Made by a program: the position numbers and the translations under genes. Shown piece by piece: positions 43,301-53,530 of a stretch of DNA of 64,000 nucleotides. Within the stretch, counting starts at the first letter, position 1; every line of letters starts with the position of its first letter. The stretch spans positions 1 through 64,000 of the forward strand of contig MU008236.1 in the NCBI GenBank assembly GCA_010909165.1, given 5' to 3'. The DNA comes from Anthoceros angustus. Its lineage: Eukaryota; Streptophyta; Anthocerotopsida; Anthocerotales; Anthocerotaceae. A model generated the notes under the pieces. That model was not told the DNA's origin. It saw only the letters and a program-made list of their open reading frames with translations, and made no database searches.

Positions 43301-46300
43301 GGTCTGGAAAGTTGGCGTGGTTTTTATCAAAGCATTCGGCCTACTCAGATGGGTTTGTCTCTCAATATTGGTGAGGAATATCTTCAGCCTTGCTTTTGCG
43401 AGTATTTTATATTGTGCCTTCGTCTTGTGAGGCATGCTATCCTTCCCTTCGGTTGTTAGCTGCAGAGTGAAGGCAACCAGGTGTTAAAATCAACTTTTTG
43501 GTGGTGCAGACATGTCGTCTACTGCCTTCATTGAGCCACTGCCTATTACTGATTTCGTGGCTCAGATTCTGAATCGGGATTTGTCAAGACCTTTGACGGA
43601 TGCAGACCGGATTAAGGTATCATAGCTCTGCGTGCCAGGTGTTTTAAAGTTTGACCCCGTCCTTGAAATTCCTCTTCTATATTATTTTAGGGAGGACATC
43701 ATAGTCGCAGTTCTGCCATAGCGCCTACCAGCTTGGGCTGAAGCCTTGGATGGCAGCTTGTCCTTATCACCCTCATACTGATCTAGCCCATAGCGTCCTG
43801 CAGTTGTGCAACTTCATCTGGTCTGCTGGTTGTTACTTTCGTGGTGTCCTCCTGTGTTTGAGTAGCCTTTTCCATTCTGAGCTGCGGCTGCCCATAGTAG
43901 CCTTTTATTTTATCGGGGACTTTTAACTCCATGGCTTGGTGGCACCCCTTCTTTCTTTAGCCCTGAAGCTTATCTGTTGTGTTACAAGTAGATCTCTCAT
44001 GCGCATAGCTAGCATTCTATTGAGTAGCACTTGTTGAATCTGAGCTCATTGTACTATCCCATGGGGGTGTTGTACTATTATCAAGTCAGGATTTGGGCTC
44101 GAACTTCTGAAATTTTGTGGGACTACTTGCTTCCTCCAGGTCAAGAAAGCACTTCGAGGTATTAAAGTGGAGGTGACTCATCGGGGGCCAATGCGCCGCA
44201 AATACCGTATCTCTGGCATAACAGCTCAGGCAACACATGATTTAAGGTGTGCTTGTATAAGAATGGATATGCCCTTTGGAATAGTGAGGACGTGTCTTTT
44301 GAGTACCCCTGCCTTGTTTGATCTCGCGAAGTTCGTGGTGGCAGGACTGACAGCTTGTTTTGTCCAGCTTTCCAGTAGATGAAAGAGGAACTATGAAATC
44401 TGTCACCGAGTATTTTAAGGAAACTTACAGCTATATCATTCGACGGCCATCTTTGCCATGTTTGCAAGTGGGAAATCAACAGCGTGTGAACTACCTGCCT
44501 ATGGAGGTACTGCCTTTATCTGTCACATGCTGGAGGTTGGATCGTCAATCAAGACTTGCAGGCTGTGTCCCTGTCCTGAGCCCCATCATCCTTTGTGTGT
44601 TTTCTTGGTGTGTTTGAGTAGGCTGAAATTCTGTTTCTTGTAAAATATTCAGGTTTGTAAGATTGTAGAAGGGCAGCGATTTTCCAAACGGTTGAATGAG
44701 AGACAAATCACTGCACTATTGAAAGTTACATGTCAGCGGCCAAAGGACAGGGAGATGGACATTGTGCAGGCCTGTCTTATCCTCCTAATCATTATATATT
44801 GGCTGCTTGCCCTACTGCTTTAGCTTAGGTCTGTGGCCAATGGCTTGTGACATGCACAATTACTTATCTGTATGCAGACAGTCCATCACAATGCTTATGA
44901 CAGAGATCCCTATGCCTGTGAATTTGGCATCAAAATAAGTGACAAGCTTGCTTCAGTGGAAGCTCGTATTCTACCCCCTCCACGGGTCAGTTTCTACTTG
45001 TGCCTGGGAATTACACTTGAAAGTGTGAAGTAATGTACCTGATTGTTGTTATTGTACGAGTACAGCTCAAATATCATGATACCGGGCGAGAGAAGGATTG
45101 TTTGCCTCAAGTTGGTCAATGGAACATGATGAACAAGGTAACAACAGACTGATTAACAGAGGACTTATCGGGTTTTTTCTACTCACTGTTCTTCTGGGAA
45201 GTGCAGAAGATGGTGAATGGAGGTGTTGTAAACTTTTGGGCTTGCATCAACTTCTCCCGGAGTGTGCAAGAAAATGTTGCCCGCGGATTTTGCATCGAGC
45301 TTGCACAAATGTGTCTGACTTCTGGCATGGTAAGAACTAGAAGACTGCTCATGCATTTCACTATTTTCACCTGGCTTTGGGAATACTTGTACGCCTGCAT
45401 GTTAAATAACTATTGTCATATGTCCGGTGTTTTGATTTGTGGCGTAAGAACATGTGTACAGGCATTCCAGAGTGAACCAGTTTTGCCAGTTCACATGGCC
45501 CGTCCGGATCAAGTAGACGAAGCTTAAAAGCTCTGTATCGGGATGCCCAAATGAAACTAAAAGGCAAAGACCTGGAGCTCCTTGTGGTCATTCTCCTGAC
45601 AACAATGGTGCTCTCTGTATTGATTCAGTTGTTGAAGCTCGTTGTATGCCACTGAATTTGAAGGAGGTGGTCTAAGAACCTTTGAGTACAATGAGATTAT
45701 CCTGTGAGGGTTTTCTTGGTGTGTTTTGAGTAGGCTGAAATTCTGTTTCTTGTAAAATATTCAGGTTTGTAAGATTGTAGAAGGGCAGCGATTTTCCAAA
45801 CGGTTGAATGAGAGACAAATCACTGCACTATTGAAAGTTACATGTCAGCGGCCAAAGGACAGGGAGATGGACATTGTGCAGGCCTGTCTTATCCTCCTAA
45901 TCATTATATATTGGCTGCTTGCCCTACTGCTTTAGCTTAGGTCTGTGTGGCCAATGGCTTGTGACATGCACAATTACTTATCTGTATGCAGACAGTCCAT
46001 CACAATGCTTATGACAGAGATCCCTATGCCTGTGAATTTGGCATCAAAATAAGTGACAAGCTTGCTTCAGTGGAAGCTCGTATTCTACCCCCTCCACGGG
46101 TCAGTTTCTACTTGTGCCTGGGAATTACACTTGAAAGTGTGAAGTAATGTACCTGATTGTTGTTATTGTACGAGTACAGCTCAAATATCATGATACCGGG
46201 CGAGAGAAGGATTGTTTGCCTCAAGTTGGTCAATGGAACATGATGAACAAGGTAACAACAGACTGATTAACAGAGGACTTATCGGGTTTTTTCTACTCAC

Positions 46301-48956
46301 TGTTCTTCTGGGAAGTGCAGAAGATGGTGAATGGAGGTGTTGTAAACTTTTGGGCTTGCATCAACTTCTCCCGGAGTGTGCAAGAAAATGTTGCCCGCGG
46401 ATTTTGCATCGAGCTTGCACAAATGTGTCTGACTTCTGGCATGGTAAGAACTAGAAGACTGCTCATGCATTTCACTATTTTCACCTGGCTTTGGGAATAC
46501 TTGTACGCCTGCATGTTAAATAACTATTGTCATATGTCCGGTGTTTTGATTTGTGGCGTAAGAACATGTGTACAGGCATTCCAGAGTGAACCAGTTTTGC
46601 CAGTTCACATGGCCCGTCCGGATCAAGTAGACCGAAGCTTAAAAGCTCTGTATCGGGATGCCCAAATGAAACTAAAAGGCAAAGACCTGGAGCTCCTTGT
46701 GGTCATTCTCCCTGACAACAATGGTGCTCTCTACGGTATTGATTCAGTTGTTGAAGCTCGTTGTATGCCACTGAATTTGAAGGAGGTGGTCTAAGAACCT
46801 TTGAGTACAATGAGATTATCCTGTGAGGGTTTAAAGTGACTTGTGGATTGTTGACATCTCTCACTGCAGGTGATTTAAAGAGAATCTGTGAAACAGATCT
46901 TGGTGTTATCTCACAGTGTTGCTTGACAAAGCACGTTTTCAAGATGAGCAAGCAGTACCTCGCAAATGTGGCACTAAAAATTAATGTGAAGGTAGATATC
47001 TGGCTTGCATGATAAATGCTGAATGCCGAAGGTGTCAAGTTGAGCTTGGTGCTTTGCTTGTCTTATTTTGAACGGGTCAGATTGATGACCCACTTTTTAA
47101 CTTCATTGGGTTGTAACTTTTGTTGTAGGTTGGTGGTAGAAACACAGTGTTGGTAGATGCTATTTCAAGGAGGATTCCCTTAGTGAGCGATATTCCCACT
47201 ATCATTTTTGGGGCAGATGTTACCCATCCTCATCCTGGAGAAGACTCAAGCCCATCTATTGCAGCTGTCAGTTTGGACCATGACATTTCTCTATGTATTG
47301 AGGCCCTGGTCGTGCACTTTAAATTCATCCTCAAGCTCTATTGGTCCCTGTGTTTGAAAATCTGCAGGTAGTTGCATCACAGGATTGGCCAGAGGTCACA
47401 AAGTATGCAGGCTTAGTGTGTGCTCAAGCACACAGGCAAGAGTTGATCCAGGACCTGTTCAAATCTTGGGTTGATCCAAAGCGGGGCCCATGCTCTGGTG
47501 GAATGATCAAGTACTTTCTGAACCAGACGGGGTCCATCTGGAGGTCCTTGATGGACCTGCAAAAGCTTCTCTTGCTATTGATGGTTTTCTTCCAGAGCTT
47601 GAAAGCACGATACAATCTCCTTCGTTTCCCTTATATTGTGTTGATCTACAGGGAGCTACTTGTTGCCTTCCACCGAGCGACAGGACAAAAGCCGCTCAGG
47701 ATAATATTTTACAGGTGTTTGGTTTGATTCTTTTGTAATTGTGGTAATTGGGTCAATACTGGCTTTTAAGACCTCAATAATCTTGTCCTGCAGAGATGGT
47801 GTTAGTGAGGGCCAGTTCTACCAGGTTCTTCTTTATGAACTGGATGCCATTCGCAAGGTGAGGATAGTCCTGAATGTTCTGCTTGGGGCCTCCCCTGATT
47901 ATTTAATGTCTGACAAATCATGTGTTTTGTCGCATGCAGGCTTGTGCTTCCCTGGAGCAAGGTTATCAACCGCCTGTTACTTTTGTTGTGGTCCAAAAGA
48001 GGCACCATACCCGTCTGTTTGCCAGTAACCACAACGATCGCAATACAACTGATAAAAGTGGGAACATCCTTCCAGGTTTGGCTCTCTGGTATCTGATATG
48101 CTGGCAGATAGATGTGAGTTTCAGAGCCCGAGGTCTGTGTTGGGAACGCTTGTTAATCTCTTCCATTTGATTTTGATGGGAGTTGCTTTCTGTTTTACTC
48201 AACTGCGCAGGTACAGTCGTGGACTCAAAGATCTGTCATCCTACAGAATTTGACTTTTACCTTTGCAGTCATGCAGGCATACAGGTCGCTGAAATGCAAT
48301 TTGTCCTTTTGCAAGCTACTTAACCTCGGTGTTCTGAGGTGTGTGATGTTTACACATACGCCTGTTGTTTTCTATTGTCCGCAGGGAACAAGCAGACCAG
48401 CCCACTACCATGTGCTGTGGGATGAAAATAACTTTACTGCAGATAGCATCCAGTCCCTCACTAACAATCTCTGTTACACGTAAGTTCATCGTAGGGTTAC
48501 AAGCAAGCACATGGTCATCTTCTGGAAGTGTTTTGACTGTTCAGGTTTAGCAGCGTTCACAGTTTTCAGCAGTGTGTGGGCTGTATTACAGGTATGCGCG
48601 GTGCACTCGATCTGTTTCTATTGGTAGGCGGCTGCAACCCTTGTTGGAACGAATGTGCTCTGCTTCATAGTGCTTGGCTTGCGTGGTTTTTGATGCTTGC
48701 AAGTTGATAATCCTCTATTTGTCCTGCAGTTCCTCCTGCTTACTATGCACACCTGGCAGCTTTCCGGGCACGATTTTACATGGAGCCTGAAGCATCAGAC
48801 AGTGGCTCCGTAACCAGTGGTGTGGGTCCTACTAGTAGCAGGAATCTGGCTACAGGGAGCTCAAGCTCTCGCACCACCCGGGTGGTTGCTGCTGGTCTAG
48901 TACGCCCATTGCCTGCCCTGAAGGATAATGTGAAGAAGGTTATGTTTTATTGCTAG
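37338..48956 (+). CDS. AGO1: ARGONAUTE1-type slicer, 22 exons, with duplicated exons
   Basis: Small-RNA-guided silencing effector (miRNA/siRNA RISC). Best exons: 1, 40513-41143 (other copies 37338-37950, 38692-39327); 2, 41232-41440; 3, 42997-43146; 4, 43237-43370; 5, 43510-43616; 6, 44140-44246; 7, 44368-44506; 8, 45765-45881; 9, 45992-46099; 10, 46180-46251; 11, 46321-46443; 12, 46576-46735; 13, 46870-46991; 14, 47129-47266; 15, 47368-47510; 16, 47652-47714; 17, 47794-47857; 18, 47940-48075; 19, 48211-48284; 20, 48385-48479; 21, 48592-48623; 22, 48730-48956. Exons 2-22 join in one frame (839 residues); with exon 1 about 1,050, the usual AGO1 size. Seen: MPRKRK start; N domain [22 protein letters not shown] ([21 protein letters not shown]); MID loop [15 protein letters not shown] slicer residues Asp 47216-47218 ([14 protein letters not shown]), Glu 47440-47442 (RQELIQDL), Asp 47795-47797 (RDGVSEGQF) and the HYHVLWDEN motif; end NVKKVMFYC. 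Exon 1 is frame-broken in every copy, so the genomic gene is probably intact but mis-assembled here. AGO1 rather than AGO4 or AGO2 is inferred from these motifs and the C-terminus. Confidence 0.95.
38375..42016. repeat. Head-to-tail duplication pair 8, AGO1 leader to intron 4 (1.82 kb unit)
   Basis: Copy 1 is 38375-40195 and copy 2 is 40196-42016. At 40195/40196 AGO1 intron 4 (GGTGTTAAAATCAAC) jumps back to the leader (TCAACAATTGGTAC); five bases, TCAAC, are shared. Differences are single-base indels: exon 2 lacks one G in copy 1 (TCAAGG versus TCGAAGG), and exon 4 of copy 2 lacks two bases. Confidence 0.92.
41410..44375. repeat. Head-to-tail duplication pair 9, AGO1 exon 2 to exon 7 (1.48 kb unit)
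   Basis: Copy 1 is 41410-42887 and copy 2 is 42888-44375. Exon 7 (CCAGTAGATGAA) jumps back into the end of exon 2 (CTAGATGAAGAGGATGG); TAGATGAA is shared. Copy 2 has intact exons 3-6. Copy 1 has lost a base in exon 6 (CACTTGAGG versus CACTTCGAGG). Confidence 0.92.
44601..46832. repeat. Head-to-tail duplication pair 10, AGO1 intron 7 to intron 12 (1.11 kb unit)
   Basis: Copy 1 is 44601-45711 and copy 2 is 45712-46832. Intron 12 (CCTGTGAGGGTTT) jumps back to intron 7 (TTTCTTGGTGTG). Exons 8-11 are identical in length in both. Exon 12 of copy 1 has lost three or more bases (GTAGACGAAG, CTCCTGAC, CTCTGTATTG), while copy 2 (46576-46735) is intact. Confidence 0.92.
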
Positions 48957-49325
48957 AATGTGTCTCGGGTGATTTCTCATGAATTACAGGAAGGGATGAC
49001 AGCTTTATCTGCTAGGTTGAAGCCTTTGTCAGTCGTCATGGACTTGTGCCCTGGACTTTTTTATGTTGAGTGTTGAAGCAAGCGTAGCATATCCAAATAT
49101 GTTTTTTTGACGTTGAGAGACCCTATTCCTAGAAATTTGTTTTGTCATGATCGTGAAATTACGGAAGTCGCCATCCTCCAATGCGTCTGCGTCTGTAAAG
49201 CACTATTTCTTTAAGGAAGGGCTTTTTCCCAAAAAATTGAAACAATTGCTTGTCATGAAAAAACACCCAAATGCTGGCAAACTATGTTCCAAGCGGCATT
49301 GTATGATCTTCCTCTCCCCTTGCTT
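48957..49325 (+). other. AGO1 3' flank
   Basis: AT-richer sequence after the AGO1 stop. It would contain the 3' untranslated region, but no clear AATAAA signal is seen in the first 200 bases. A frame opens at 49147 and runs into the gag remnant without a recognisable start of its own. Confidence 0.4.
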
Positions 49326-50642
49326 CCTCTACTTACGCAGGCGAACCGTGAATCCCCAGTTTCAAGGAGTGCTGCAGCTTGCCTACAATGGCAAGTTGGC
49401 CATGGTTGTGAGTGCCCACCAGGCTAAGATTGCTACTGGGACAGTCGCAGCCACCGTTCAGCCACCATCCGTGGTGAGTCTGACTGCTGCTGAGAGGGTG
49501 GCAGCCACGATTGGGGTCCCGGAGTTCATCCAAACTCCCAAGTACTTCAATTCGGTGGAGGAGTTCATGGCCATCCTTGAGAAGGCGTTTCCGCTCAAGA
49601 CTCATGAGAAAATAGCTGAGCTGGCCAGTTTCACTCGCAAGAAGGTGAGGGCTCCGGATGACCTAAATGAGGCTCAGCGCAAGAAGGCCTTTGGGATGTT
49701 GATTGACCAAGGCGGCCGAGAAGTTTCTTACTGGCATTGGAGGGGATCCATTGTTCCACTTTCAACTTGTCACCTCTTTGGTGGACGGTATGAGACATAC
49801 ACGGAATAGGTCCATGAAGGCGGAACGGAAATCGCATTTTCAGCGTATGCTTCTCGACACTCCAAGGCCTTCACGCACTATCAAAGCATGTTTTCCAGCA
49901 AGGGGAACACATCTGGAGGCGAGGGATCAAGGGTTTCCAAGCCCATTCGAGGCCAATCAAGTCGCAGCCATAGCCACCTCCACAGCGCTGTGCAATCGCT
50001 ATGGCAACCCGGATCATTTGGCTCGTGAGCTTCTGTGGAAGGTTTGCATTGTTCCCATTGCAACAAGACTAGCCATTTGGTTACAATCTATTTCCAAAAG
50101 CATTCGGAGTGCGGATATCAGCAAGGATAGTCCACACCTTCAGGACTCCACAGCTACTGGCGGTTGAATGCATCGAAGGGTCGATCGCAGTGGAATGGGG
50201 CCAAGGCCAAGGGCGGCTAACGACAAGATTCTGCATTGGAAGCGGCTGGCAGCACTTACACTCGGCCAGGGGAGCCTAGGCTTGGCAACACCTCCACCTC
50301 CAAGCCTAACGGGACAGCCATTTTGGCACCTCGGCTGAGGAGGAGAGGAGGATTACGCTACATGAGGCTTGTCATCCCAGCATGGACTCCATGCCTGATT
50401 CAGTCTTGCCTGCCACATGGGTAGGATGTGACTTGAAGAAGGCGCATTTGGATGTTGCAGCTGGGGATGCTGATCCCCTTACTCGGCAACAGAGGGCGAG
50501 GGCTGCCATGACTAAAAGGGAAGACGTTGAATTGAAAATAGTGTATAGAGAAATGACATTGTCCAGGCATAAGAAGATTGTCCAGGAAACGTCGTGTCTG
50601 TTCAAGCTAGGCTGGCTTATGCTAACGGATCGTTATTCCTAA
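49326..50642 (+). pseudogene. Gag-like polyprotein remnant downstream of AGO1
   Basis: The frame to 49809 reads NPQFQGVLQLAYNGKLAMVV, SLTAAERVAATIGVPEFIQT, then ILEKAFPLKTHEKIAELASF and TRKKVRAPDDLNEAQRKKAF. The next frame (49703-50167) has a partial zinc knuckle CNRYGNPDHLARE whose last Cys is replaced. A third frame (50382-50642) ends KKIVQETSCLFKLGWLMLTD. Related fragments lie at 26.4 kb and 33.4/35.4 kb. At about 49727 TTTCTTACTGGC replaces an expected TTTCCAGC-type word and shifts the frame. The LTRs are not visible. Confidence 0.7.
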
Positions 50643-50649
50643 CACGCCC

Positions 50650-51661
50650 CCTTAAGCTAGACTATGGATGAGCTATGAACCATCAGCTAATGTCATCCCC
50701 AATCCACTACAGCAGATTTCGTGCTTGGGCTTCGGCATGGCTTTAGTAAGAACATCAGCCCACTGATCACTCGTAGGAGTGTAAGCTAAAGATAATTCTC
50801 CATTTTCCACCTTCTCACGAAGGAAGTAAAAGCGCATCTCGAGGAGTTTTGACCGATCGTGAGATCTTGAGTTTTGAGAAAGCGCAATTGTGGATTAATT
50901 GTCACACATCAGTCGAACGGGACCATCATGAGGAAAACCAATTTCACGAAGAAGACGACAGAACCACATAGCTTCCTTGGCAGCGGTAGCAGCAGCTATA
51001 TACTCAGATTCGGTTGAACTTAGAGCAAATGTGATGCTTTAGGATCGCCAACTCAGCATTTAAAAAAGCAAAACTCAGTATCGATTTAGAATCGGGATCC
51101 TGTCTAATGCATCACCAAATTACAAAGATTGTAGTGAATGCTTTCCATGGTAACATGCCTCGGCCGAGTAGCGGAGATATCTTAATATCCTTTCAGGAGG
51201 ATCAATGAGTAGGACTAGGGGACATAAAGGCGAGAAGTGTGAGAAGCCGAGAAAGCAATATCGTGGTGAGAGTGCACTTAGGTCTTTGAATAGAGCCTGT
51301 AGCTTGACAATAAGGTTGAGCTTTCATTTCAGCCCTAGCAGCATCGTCTTGAGGTGACATAGCCTTGGTCAACTTCACACCAGCTTGTAAAGGAGTATCA
51401 ATCGGCTTGCAATTCTCCATGTGGAACCTGGTGAGAACATCATCGACATACTTGGCTTGATGGATGGCGATGGTCTATTTTTCTGCATCATGTTTAACTT
51501 GAACACCAAGACAATACTCTAGGATGCCATTGTCAGTCATGTGGAATTCGGAGCTCAGCCCTGACTTGGCATGCTTGAGAACCTCTAGATTGTCAGAAAA
51601 GATGGCTAGATCATCAACATAAAGAGCTATGATAACAAGACCTAAAGGTGAGCGTCTAACA
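50650..51661 (-). pseudogene. Ty1/copia RT and RNase H remnant, interrupted
   Basis: Read leftwards on the minus strand: the RT catalytic block LVIIALYVDDLAIFSDNLEV (near 51640-51580), LEYCLGVQVKHDAEK, then MENCKPIDTPLQAGVKLTKA (51420), and RNase H with EYIAAATAAKEAMWFCRLLR (about 50990), GPVRLMCDN and RSKLLEMRFYFLREKVENGE. There are stops and frameshifts. It begins abruptly at 51661, where the 5' LTR of the plus-strand copia starts, so that element appears to have inserted here or was joined here. Confidence 0.85.
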
Positions 51662-51889
51662 TGATGAAATAGGTCACTATTAGGGCACTCTTCACTAGGG
51701 CACCTAGAACTTAATGATTTATTTATTTGGATAGGGCATTAAGTAGTTTTCTTCAGTTGGTTACTTAAGTGGTTATTTGTTACAACCACTAGGTGGTTAT
51801 AACCACTTCTAGCCTTCTATATAAGGCATGTACTTTCTATCAAATGTAATGCAACACATATTGCTAGAGCTTGTGTATGATTCTCATCA
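51662..51889 (+). repeat. Copia 5' LTR (228 bp)
   Basis: It starts TGATGAAATAGG and ends TTCTCATCA, giving a perfect 6-bp terminal inverted repeat TGATGA...TCATCA. A TATA box (TATATAAGG) is at 51818-51825. It ends flush with the primer site at 51890. The 3' LTR is not in the window because the element is cut at 56469. Confidence 0.85.
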
Positions 51890-51901
51890 TGGTATCAGAG
51901 C
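51890..51901 (+). other. Primer-binding site for initiator-Met tRNA
   Basis: TGGTATCAGAGC immediately follows the LTR CA end, the standard plant copia primer site. Confidence 0.92.
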
Positions 51902-52664
51902 ACACTTGCTCTTTGTTTGCTTGTGCATCCTCATGCATCTAAGTAGCTTATCTAGGAGACACTTCCTAATCTAGCATTTGCCTAGATGGATCGTGTTTAT
52001 CCTAGAATTGCTATCTTTGCATGCATTCTTTTTATGCTAACATTTCTCTTTTAACAATGCTTTTATGCACTAATTCTTTGTTCTTCCTCCATGGATTTGT
52101 GTTCCTTAGAAGGAGGCATAGAGTTAAGAAGAGAAGTAGTCCGCAAGACAACAAGAACAAATTAGGAGCCCAACACATAGAAGCAATAGAAGACAACAAG
52201 CTATAGAGAGAGAGAGATAGAAACCTCCTCTTGTATAGCAAACTTCATTGCATCTATTTTAATTTCTAAACCGGATCAAGGGAAGTTTATCAAGCTAGCT
52301 AGAGATTTGCTAGAAGTTTTAGTCCAATTCACGTCAAGGCATTAGAATTAGCTCTCCAACATATCCCAAATTTGAATCGGTATTAGTACTCCTTTATCTT
52401 CTAGTCTCAAGACAAAAATAGCATAGAAACTCTTAGATTTCAAGAAATTGATAGTCAATTAGCAACTCTTAGAATCCAATCCTTTGATCTTAAGGAGAAT
52501 TATCTGAATTAAGGACAAAATTGTCTATTCTCTCTAAGGTTGATAATGCGAGATTTGAGAGCATGCTATCATCATCCGAATCGATTATGATGCAAGAGAA
52601 GAGTTTCGCTGCAATAGAGAAGATCGAGGTCAGATGCGAGGCCTAGTCCTCTAAATCACCTACA

Positions 52665-53530
52665 ATGGCTGGAGTGATCAATGATGAAGAACAACTGCTA
52701 ATTCCCCATTGGGTAATGATAATGCTAACACTTCATTGCATTATCATTATGGTGAGTTCAAAGAGAAAGATAGATTCAATGGAAGGGATTATGACATCGG
52801 TCATTGAGAATGCGAGAGCTTTGCGGCAAAGAGACCTTTGGGGCATCGTCGATGGATCAATTCCAAGGCCACACGCCCGATTTGAACGTGAACTTCAACC
52901 TTCCGGACGCCTTAGAAGGCACAAGATTTATTGGTCGGACTTTCTCAACATATGGTGAGACATGTCGCACACGCAAAGACCTCCAAGGATATGTGGACTC
53001 ACCTTGCTCAATTATATTCATCTCGAGATGTAATGAGTATTGTTGCACTTCACGTAACTTCCGCAACCTCTCAATGAAGGAGTCCGACACCATCGAACAT
53101 CATGTTAATGCATTTCGCACGATCCCATTTGGAATCTTCAATGGCGTACCTATCTCGAGATGGAGGCTTACGTCATTCTCTTATCTTCATTGCCACCTTC
53201 TTATAGGGCTTTCATTACAACTCAAAATGATGATTCGCAATGTCGAAAAGCTGCAGATGAAGATCCAAATGAAGAGCCGACATCGTGTTCCGAACTTATT
53301 GGAGCATTGCTACAGGAGGAGGCAAGGGACGTCATCATCACTCCAGCCAACAAGCGGTGATGTATTCACAAAGGGTAGAGGAAGAGGACGAGGGGAGGCC
53401 GAGGTTCTACTTTCCGACCCCATATCCTGCATACTTTCCATGATGGAGAGGCATCTTCTTCAACACCGCAAGAGGTAACAAGAAGATCGGGATTATATGT
53501 AATTGGTGCGAATCCAAATCACATGGAAAA
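52665..53530 (+). pseudogene. Ty1/copia Gag remnant
   Basis: About 780 bp after the primer site, Gag-type words occur in shifting frames: KRKIDRFNGRDYDI (about 52765), HAKTSKDMWTHLAQLYSSRD (52970-53030), VMSIVALHVTSATSQ, SCSELIGALLQEEA (53280-53340), and a knuckle CNWCESKSHGKDC near 53490-53530. A GRGRGR stretch lies before the knuckle. Many frameshifts and stops are present. Confidence 0.75.

Noticed and set aside
36591-46832. Several tandem AGO paralogues
   Set aside because: The copied blocks start and end inside introns or exons, overlap step by step and are almost identical, so they are pieces of one gene.
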